A DNA stretch of 9,464 bases from CAZUHK01 sp964620345. Lineage in GTDB: Bacteria > Planctomycetota > Phycisphaerae > Phycisphaerales > Zrk34. The DNA is taken from positions 1-9,464 of the forward strand of contig CAZUHK010000133.1 in assembly GCA_964620345.1 (NCBI GenBank), written 5' to 3'. Shown piece by piece: positions 1-6,900 of this stretch; the first letter of the stretch is position 1; every line of letters starts with the position of its first letter. Below the pieces are notes generated by a model. It was not told the origin of the DNA, searched no databases, and worked only from the letters and a program-made list of their open reading frames with translations. Position numbers and translations under genes: made by a program.

Positions 1-1802
1 TGGAGGTCGGCGTCGACCAGGTGGCGCATGGCGACCAGGGTCATCGGATGGGTCGGGCCCAGCACGGCGGCGCAGTCGGCGGCGGTGTCGCGAAGGTTCT
101 GGCGGAGGCCGGCGCGGGCGGCGGCATCGTCGGCGCGATCCATCGCGAGCAGCGAAAGGTTCAGCCGCACCGCCAGCGTCGCCGGGTGGCGCGGGCCGTG
201 CTCGCGCCGGCGCTGGTCGTGCAGCTTGTGCCAGATGGCGTGGGCCGCATCGTACTGGCCGCGCTGGTAGAGCACCGCGGCCAGGTCGTTCATCGCCGCC
301 TGCGTGGCCGGGTGGTTGTCGCCCAGCGCGTCGGCGCGCAGCGCCGCGGCTTGCTGCAGGTGCAGCGTGGCCGGCTCGTACTCGCCGATGGCGCGGTAGC
401 TGTTGCCCACGGCCTCGCGGACCGAGGCCTCGACCAGCGGCTGCTGCGCGAACCGCCCGTCTTCCAGGCCGCGCGAGGCGTTGGCCAGCACTTCCAGCAC
501 GGTCACGACGCGGCCCGGCGAGCGCTGCGGCTGGGCCGAGAGCAGCAGGTCTTCGATGAGGAAGTTGTTGACCTGGCGTGTGATGGCCGCGGCGGTCTGG
601 GCGCGGTGGCGGGCCTGTGTTTCGGCGTGCCGCGCCGCGACGGCGCGGAAGTAGAGCGTCGTGCTGATCGCCAGGCCGATGCTGATCGCCAGCGCGATGC
701 CCGTGACCCCGCCGACCAGCGTGCGGTTGCGCCGCGAGAACTTGACGACCTGGTACCAGACGCTCGGCGGGTGCGCGGTGATCGGCTCGTGATTGAGGAA
801 CCGCTGGAAGTCCGACGCCAGCTCGCTGGACGACTGGTACCGCCGGGCCTTGTCCTTCTCCAGGGCCTTGTTGATGATCGTTTCGATGTCGCCGCGCAGG
901 TTCAGGTCGAACGTGCTCAGCGGGCGCGGGTCTTGTTCCTGAATGACGCGGACGGCCTCGTGGATCATCCTCCGGTGGATGTCGTAGGGCAGTTGGCCGG
1001 CGAGCAGTTCATAACAGACCACGCCCAGGGCGTAGACGTCCGAGCGGCTGTCCAGTTCGTCCGGCACGCCGCGCGCCTGCTCGGGGCTCATGTAGGGCAC
1101 GGTGCCCAGCAGTTGGCCCACGTCGGTCTGCATCGTCGCGGTGCGCAGGTCGCCGTCGGTCGCCCGCGCCACGCCGAAGTCCAGCACCTTGGGCTGGCCC
1201 TCGTGGTCGACGATGATGTTGGCCGGCTTGAGGTCGCGGTGGATCACGCCCTTCTGGTGGGCGTGGTGGACGGCCTGGCAGATCTTGATGATCAGGTCGA
1301 TCCGCTGGCGCAGCGGCGGGTCTTTTTCTTTGATGAACTGCGTGAGCCACATGCCATCGACGTATTCCATGGCGAAGAACGGCTGGGCGCCGCTGGCGGT
1401 GTGGAACATGCCCGCTTCGTAAATCTGCGCGATGCCGGGGTGGCGGAGTCGGCCCAGGACTTCGACCTCGTGCTCGAAGCGGCGGAGCAGTTGGCCGGTC
1501 GCGATGCCCGGATGGATGACCTTGAGCGCCACGCGGCGTTGGGGCCGCTCCTGCTGGGCTTCGTAGACCACGCCCATGCCGCCCTCGCCGATCTGTCGGA
1601 CGATGCGGTAGTGGCCGATCTGCACCCCCGGGCCCAGATGGACCGGCGCGTGGTGGGCCGGCCGCGACAAATCGCCCGAGGACATGCCCGCGGCCCCGTC
1701 CGAGCCATCAGACCCGGGCTGACCGGACGAATCGCCAAGCCCGGCCCCGGTCTGCGGCGTGGGGGCCAGCGATTGATCGATGGTGGGGTTTTCGTCTGAC
1801 AT
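1..1802 (-). CDS. Transmembrane Ser/Thr protein kinase with TPR-like C-terminal region (partial, C-terminus beyond window)
   Basis: Read on the minus strand from the ATG at 1802-1800, the frame stays open for 600 codons to the window edge. A low-complexity Gly/Ser/Asp-rich N-terminus (residues 1-60) precedes a complete Hanks-type kinase domain (about 65-335): glycine loop GEGGMGVVY (72-80), VALK with catalytic Lys94, probable helix-C Glu112, HRDLKPAN (188-195) with Asp190, DFG (208-210) and GTVPYMSPEQ (233-242). All catalytic residues are present, so it should be active. A single hydrophobic segment (about 362-385) predicts a membrane anchor with the kinase in the cytoplasm. From about 464 on, TPR-like helical repeats occur, with NHPAT and RHPAT motifs typical of TPR-kinases. 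Such kinases phosphorylate Ser/Thr on partner proteins and are abundant in planctomycetes. A weak AGG ribosome-binding core lies 7 bases before the start. Met40 is a less likely alternative start. It is divergent from the secretion genes; its substrate is unknown. Confidence 0.95.
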   Translation of the reverse strand, partial: MSDENPTIDQSLAPTPQTGAGLGDSSGQPGSDGSDGAAGMSSGDLSRPAHHAPVHLGPGVQIGHYRIVRQIGEGGMGVVYEAQQERPQRRVALKVIHPGIATGQLLRRFEHEVEVLGRLRHPGIAQIYEAGMFHTASGAQPFFAMEYVDGMWLTQFIKEKDPPLRQRIDLIIKICQAVHHAHQKGVIHRDLKPANIIVDHEGQPKVLDFGVARATDGDLRTATMQTDVGQLLGTVPYMSPEQARGVPDELDSRSDVYALGVVCYELLAGQLPYDIHRRMIHEAVRVIQEQDPRPLSTFDLNLRGDIETIINKALEKDKARRYQSSSELASDFQRFLNHEPITAHPPSVWYQVVKFSRRNRTLVGGVTGIALAISIGLAISTTLYFRAVAARHAETQARHRAQTAAAITRQVNNFLIEDLLLSAQPQRSPGRVVTVLEVLANASRGLEDGRFAQQPLVEASVREAVGNSYRAIGEYEPATLHLQQAAALRADALGDNHPATQAAMNDLAAVLYQRGQYDAAHAIWHKLHDQRRREHGPRHPATLAVRLNLSLLAMDRADDAAARAGLRQNLRDTAADCAAVLGPTHPMTLVAMRHLVDADL

Positions 1803-1877
1803 GGCGTCGCCTGCGAAACCGGGGCAAACCGAGGGCAGGCCGGCGAAAGGCGTCGGCCCGGAAGTCTCATACGATCC

Positions 1878-1890
1878 AATAGACACTATT
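1878..1890. promoter_or_regulatory. Small inverted repeat, possible operator
   Basis: AATAG-ACA-CTATT is a perfect 5-bp inverted repeat with a 3-bp spacer. It lies just upstream of the plus-strand -35 box and overlaps the putative minus-strand -10 box, which is where a regulator could act on both directions. Short arms can arise by chance. Confidence 0.25.
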
Positions 1891-1917
1891 CTGCGCCGCT
1901 TTACAACCTTTTTGCAA
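1888..1917 (-). promoter_or_regulatory. Weak candidate promoter for the kinase
   Basis: On the minus strand, TTGCAA (1917-1912) and CAGAAT (1893-1888) are 18 bp apart and would give a leader of about 80 bases before the kinase ATG. The boxes overlap the plus-strand promoter, so the two genes could compete for RNA polymerase or share control. This is a speculative match. Confidence 0.25.
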
Positions 1918-1928
1918 TCGGGTACCAT
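1900..1928 (+). promoter_or_regulatory. Sigma70-like promoter for the two-partner secretion operon
   Basis: TTTACA (1900-1905) and TACCAT (1923-1928) are separated by exactly 17 bp, a good match to -35 and -10 boxes (TTGACA/TATAAT). The predicted transcript start near 1935 leaves a leader of about 45 bases before the ATG at 1979. The match is by eye, and planctomycete promoter consensus is less well established than that of E. coli. Confidence 0.45.
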
Positions 1929-1978
1929 CTGCGCGATAGTCGTTGTGGTCAGGTCACTCAAGCGGGGGTTTGCAGGGG

Positions 1979-3873
1979 ATGGTCAACCATCCGGGCCGCG
2001 CAGGCGGAATCATTTCGGGCGATTTGCGGTGCGCCGTTGCCTTGGGGCTGGTGGCCACTGTGCTGTGCGCCACGCCGGCCCGGGCACAAGATCAGAACGC
2101 CGACCCGCCCGAGCCGNNNNNNNNNNGCCGCGCTTCCATGTGCGAAGCATCGAGCTGCGCGGCGTGAGCGGGCGGATGGTCAGCGAAGCGCAGATCATGG
2201 CCCAGCCGGTGTGGCTGGTCGAGCGGGGCGACCACGCCACCGTGCGCGACACGTCGGCCGAGGGCGGGGGCCGGCGCCTTACGCTCGACCAACTCGCCGT
2301 CGGTTCGCAGACGCACGTGCTCGACGCCGATGGCGTGCGCGCGATCGCGCAGGCGGTGTTTCTCGCCTACGCCCATCGCAAGATCGTCGCGGTGCGCGTC
2401 GAGATCCCCCAGCGGACGATCGCCAACCTCGCGGCCGCCGGCTCGGGCGTGCTGGTGATCCGCGTCATCGAAGGTCAGGTCGAGCAGGTGCGCACACTGC
2501 GGCGTGACGGCGACGATGAGCCGGCCCCCGCCGACGGCGCGTGGTACGCCCACGTCGTCGCCCACTCGCCGATCGACGATGGCCAGATGGTGGACATGGA
2601 CGCGGTGGACCGTTACGTCCGCTGGCTCAACCGCCATCCCGGCCGGCGGGTGGACATCGCGCTGTCGCGCGAGGCGGCCGACGCGCCGCTGTCGCTGGAC
2701 TACATCATCACCGAGGCCCGGCCTTTCGGCATCTATGCCCAGACCTCCAACACCGGCACCGAGAGCACCGGCGAATGGCGGCAGCGGTTTGGCCTGTTCC
2801 ATCACAACCTCACCGGCGCCGACGACTCGCTCACGATCGACTACGTCACCGCCAGCTTCGAGGACGTGCATGCGATCAGCGGCAGCTACTCCCGGCCGCT
2901 GTGGCACGACGCACGACTCCGCGGCCGCGTGTTCGGCTCGTGGAACACCTACACCGCGTCGGAGATCGGCCTGGTCGGCCTCGAACTCGACGGCGAGGGC
3001 TACGCCTTCGGCGGCGAACTCAACGCCAACGTCTTCCAGCACAAGGACTGGTTTGTCGACCTGATCGGGGGCATCCGCTACGAGCACGCCGAGAGCTTCA
3101 ACCCCGCCATCGGCACGCCCGGCGAGACCGGCTTTGTCATCCCCTACGCCACGGCCGCACTGAGCCATCGCGATCGCACGTCCAGCACCTCGGCGTCGCT
3201 GACCGCCGAGACCAACCTGCCCAACGTCGCCGGCACCGAGGGCGACGACCTGACGCGCCTCGGCCGCAGCCAGGCCGACCGCGCCTGGTGGCTGCTGCGC
3301 TACGCCGCGCGGCACTCGTTCTATCTCGAACCGATCTTCGACGGCGACTGGGGCGAGCCGGACAGCGGCTCGACCATGGCCAACGAGCTGTCGCTGGGCG
3401 TACACGGCCAGGTGGTGCTCGGCGGCGACCGCGTGCCCGCGTCGTTCACCGGGCTGATCGGCGGGTTCTACACCGTCCGCGGCTATCCTCAGGCCTTCAC
3501 CGCGGCCGACAACACGCTCATCGCCACCGCCGAGTACCGCCTGCACATCCCCCGCCTGCTGGCGCCCGGCGAGCCGATGCGGGTGTTCGACCGGCCATTC
3601 CGCCACCGCCCCGAGCGCGAGCTGGGTCGGCCCGATTGGGATATGATCGGCCGGGCGTTCATCGACGTCGGCCGCGCCACCTTCAACGATCGCCTGCCCT
3701 TCGAGCGAAACGTCGACCTGCTCGGCGCCGGCGTGGGCGTGGAAATCTCGCTGCTGCACCACCTGCGCGTCCGCACCGATTTCGCCTGGGCTCTGCGCGA
3801 CGCCAACAACGGCTCGGAACAAGTCACCAAAGGTTCTCAGCAGATTCACATCGAAATCACCGTAGCTTACTGA
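1979..3873 (+). CDS. TpsB/FhaC/ShlB-type two-partner secretion outer-membrane transporter
   Basis: An outer-membrane Omp85-superfamily pore that exports a partner exoprotein to the cell surface. The ATG at 1979 opens a clear Sec signal peptide with hydrophobic core and cleavage motif ATPARA before QDQN. The frame then runs into ten Ns (2117-2126) and resumes one frame over at 2128. The periplasmic POTRA region follows (about 2131-2720), with IEGQVEQVRTL near 2467 and LNRHPGRRVDIALS near 2626. NTGTESTG (about 2749) marks entry to the beta-barrel. The barrel has the hallmark VRGY motif of the plug loop (3475-3486) and FIDVGR (3658-3675), and ends in a terminal Tyr. Total length, about 630 residues plus the gap, fits the family (roughly 550-600). 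No clean Shine-Dalgarno is seen: AGGGG abuts the ATG. TTG codons at 1943 and 1970 are in-frame alternatives. It precedes its probable substrate gene by 38 bp. The family call is firm; the exact start is not. Confidence 0.93.
2117..2126. other. Assembly gap (10 N) inside the transporter gene
   Basis: Ten ambiguous bases directly after the signal peptide. The upstream codon phase ends cleanly at 2116, and the downstream phase begins at 2128 with one leftover base (2127), so the true missing length must be 2 plus a multiple of 3, not 10. The lost segment is probably part of the proline-rich linker between the signal peptide and the first POTRA domain. Confidence 0.9.
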
Positions 3874-3875
3874 TG
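3871..3875 (+). other. Stop/start overlap TGATG at the end of the transporter gene
   Basis: The TGA stop of the transporter (3871-3873) shares its last base with an ATG (3873-3875) in the exoprotein frame. Starting there would add 13 residues in front of the signal peptide. No ribosome-binding site precedes this ATG, so it could only work by translational coupling. The ATG at 3912 is preferred. Confidence 0.4.
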
Positions 3876-3899
3876 AGCCCGCCCAGGCCGGGCGCCAAC

Positions 3900-3904
3900 G
3901 GGAG
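3900..3904 (+). promoter_or_regulatory. Ribosome-binding site of the exoprotein gene
   Basis: GGGAG lies 7 bases before the ATG at 3912 and decides this start over the upstream in-frame ATG at 3873. The start at 3912 also gives a compact signal peptide of normal length. Confidence 0.6.
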
Positions 3905-3911
3905 TCGACCG

Positions 3912-3998
3912 ATGATCGACCGCGGCCAGAAACTGACGCTTCTGCTTGCCACCGCCTGCCTGATCGTCTGCCTCGCCGGCCCGCCCCGCGCCGCGGCC
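3912..3998 (+). other. Sec signal peptide of the exoprotein
   Basis: Residues 1-29: positively charged start (Arg4, Lys7), hydrophobic core about 8-22, and an A-A-A cleavage motif at 27-29 before Asn30. Cys16 and Cys20 lie in the core but without a good lipobox, so signal peptidase I processing is expected. Confidence 0.85.
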
Positions 3999-6900
3999 AA
4001 CGAACACATCCAGGTCAGCGACGTCGCCGCCGGATCGGCTCAGTTCCAGCAGGACGGGGCGCATACCACCGTTCACGCCGCCGACGGCACGATCATCAAC
4101 TACAACCGCTTCGACATCCCCGCCGCCCATTCTGTGCAGTTCGTGCAGCCCCACGAGGCGGCGCGCGTACTCAACCGGGTCAACAGCATTTCGCCGTCGC
4201 TGATCGACGGCTCGCTGACCGCCAACGGCGTGGTGTACCTGGTCAACCCCTCGGGTGTGATCTTCGGCCAGAACAGCGTGGTGGACGTCGGCCGCATCCA
4301 CGCCGCGGCCGGCAACATCGCCAACGCCGACTTCCTCGCCCACCGCGACCGCTTTTTCACCGAGGGCAACGCGCTGGCCAACTTCGGCCGCATCCAGGCC
4401 GAGAACGGCGTGCATCTGTACGGCTCGACCGTGACCAACCACGGCGTGATCTACTCGCCGCGCGGCGTGGTCACGCTCGGCTCGGGCGATGAGATCTACC
4501 TGCAACAGACCGGCTCGCAACTGCTGCTGCGCGTGGACGGCCTGAACCTCGACCAGCCCCGCCCCGCGACCGACGGCGCCAACGCCGCCGAAGCCGGCGT
4601 GCGAAACGACGGCGAAGTGACCGGTCGCGAGGTGTTCTTCGCCGTGGGCGATGTGTACTCGCTGGCGCTGGAAAACCGTGGCTCGGTGAACGCCGGCGAA
4701 TCGGCCACGCTCGCCGGCGCCGACCGCGTGTCCAGCAACGGCGAACTGACCGCCGGCGAAGGCGACACCGGCGGCGCGGTGACCGTGCGCGGCGAGCACG
4801 TGGTCGTCGGCGGCGCGATCCGTGCCGATGGCGACCAGCAGGGCGGCCGCGTCAGCATCGACGCCGGCAGCATCGACCAGTTCGCCCCGATCACCGCCGA
4901 CGCCCCCGCGGGCCTCGCCGGCGAAATCGCGCTGTACACCCAACACGACTACACCGCCACCACCGCGGGCGACTTAAGCGCCAGCGGCGCGACCGGCGGC
5001 ACGATCGTTATCGAATCCCAGGGCCGGCTGATCACCTCCGCCACCCTCCAGGCCACGGGCGCCGGGGGCAACGGGGGGGCTTCCGGGGCTGATTCCGGGG
5101 GAAGTTCCGGGGGCAATTCCGGGGGCGGCGGGCGCGTCCAACTGGCCGGGCGATCGACCACTTCACTTCTCGGGGCCACGGTCGATGCGTCCGGCCTATC
5201 CGGTGGCGGCACCGTCGAGCTGGGCGGGCCCACCCCCAGCCGACCACGCGACGGCGGCATGACCACGCTCAAAACCGTCATCTCCACCGGCTCCACACTG
5301 CTGGCCGATGGTCTGGCGGCCAATGCCCCCGGCGGGCAGATCACGATCTGGTCCGACGGCCCGACCTGGATGCTCGGCAACGCCCACGCCACCGGCGGCA
5401 CGGCGGGTGCCGATGGCGGGTTCATTGAAGTCTCCGCCGCGGGCACGCTGCACCTGTACGACCAGGCCGACCTGCAAACCGGTGGCGGCCGCATCCTGCT
5501 CGACCCGCACGATGTGACGATCACCGACAACCCGCCGGCCGGCCTGAGCGTGGTCAAGCTCGCGTTCACCACGCCGATCCAGGGCTCGCTCAACCTCGAC
5601 AACTTCGGCATGTTCGGCATCGCGCTGGCGACCAACGACGCGGCCGACGTTCTGGCCGTGGGCGCCGAGGGCGATGACGCGGGCGGCAACAACCGCGGCG
5701 CGGTCTTCCTGTTCACGCTGGATCCGGCCGACCTGTCAGCCGCACCCACGCTGAACTTGAAGCTGGCCGACGGTACGCCCCTGGCCGACGGTGGCTCGCT
5801 GAATCTGCCCAACCTGGGCCTGTTCGGTTCGTCGGTCGCGCTCGACGCCGCGGGCGATGTGCTGGCCATCGGCGCCGACGGCGACGATGTCGCCGGGCCC
5901 AACCGCGGGGCGGTCTACCTGTTCTCGATTGATCCGGCCGACCTCGCCGCCGCGCCGGACCTGGGCCAGAAGTTCGCCCACGGTTCGACGCTCGGCGGCG
6001 CCGGCGTCGACAACGATGGCGATGGATCAATCGACGAAGAAATCTCCGATGGCATCGATAACGACGGCGACAACATCATCGACGAGGATGTGGGCGGGGC
6101 GTTCGCGCTGACCGACACCGAGATGTTCGGCTCATCGGTCGCGCTCAACGGCGCGGGCGATGTGCTGGTCGTCGGTGCCGAGGGCGACGACACCGGCGGC
6201 CCGGACACCGATCGCGGGGCGTTTTACCTGTTTTCCATCGACCCGGCCGACCTCGCCGCCGCGCCCACGCTCGGGCAGAAGATCGCCGAGGGCGCGGGGT
6301 TGGCCGGCGGCCCGCTGGCGCTGACCGACCTGGACGCGCTGGGTTCGGCCGCGGCGCTGAACGACGCCGGCGACGTGCTCGCGGTCAGCGCCGAGGTGGA
6401 CAACACCGGCGGCTTCGACAAGGGCGCGCTCTACCTCTTCCAGATCGATCCGGCGAACCTGGCCGCGCCGCTGGACCTGCGCCAGAAGCTCGCCGACGGC
6501 TCGCCGCTGGCCGGCGGGGGCAACCTCGCGATCGAGACCTTCGGCCAGTTCGGCTCGGGCGTGGCGCTGAGCGCCGCGGGCGACGTGCTGGCCGTGGGCT
6601 CCAGCGGCGACGACACCGGCGGCAACGACCGCGGGGCGTTGTACCTGTTCTCGCTCAACCCCGCCGACCTCGCCGCCGCGCCGACACTGGGCCAGAAGCT
6701 CCAGCACAACAGCGCGCTGGCCGACGCCGGCACGCTCAACCTGCCTCAATTCGGCCTGTTCGGCTCGGCCGTCGCATTGGATGGCGCCGGCGACATCCTC
6801 TTCGCCGGCGCCGAGGGCGACGACACCGGCGGTGCCGATCGCGGCGCGGCCTACTTCTTCCAGATCGACCCGGCCGACCTCGCCGCCGCGCCGACCCTGG

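Larger units (their letters stand above)
1803..1978. promoter_or_regulatory. Divergent intergenic region between kinase and secretion operon
   Basis: This 176-bp gap separates the divergent starts at 1802 (minus) and 1979 (plus) and must hold the control signals for both. Its centre (about 1866-1950) is visibly more AT-rich than the coding DNA around it. It contains a plus-strand promoter candidate, a weaker minus-strand candidate and a small inverted repeat, each listed separately. No RNA gene, terminator or further coding sequence is apparent. Confidence 0.6.

Noticed and set aside
21..1799. A 592-codon plus-strand open frame over the kinase gene
   Set aside because: It is the antisense shadow of the kinase, whose minus-strand frame carries every kinase motif in order. 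The plus-strand translation is Arg/Val/Ala-rich with no recognisable domain, as expected opposite GC-rich codons.
2092..3849. A 585-codon minus-strand open frame opposite the transporter
   Set aside because: The plus strand encodes signal peptide, POTRA, VRGY and FIDVGR motifs. The reverse frame is low-complexity Ala/Gly/Val and explained by GC bias.
3877..3893. Hairpin GCCCG with CGGGC between the transporter and exoprotein genes, as a terminator
   Set aside because: The stem is only 5 bp, has no T-run after it, and lies inside a short operon-type spacer in GC-rich DNA where such hairpins occur by chance.
2541..3911. Upstream extension of the exoprotein frame to an ATG at 2541
   Set aside because: This stretch overlaps the transporter gene and reads as Arg/Pro-rich out-of-frame translation. 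A signal peptide and ribosome-binding site define the start at 3912.
3912..3998. Lipoprotein signal in the exoprotein, from Cys16 or Cys20
   Set aside because: Neither Cys has a convincing lipobox before it, and a standard AAA cleavage motif follows.
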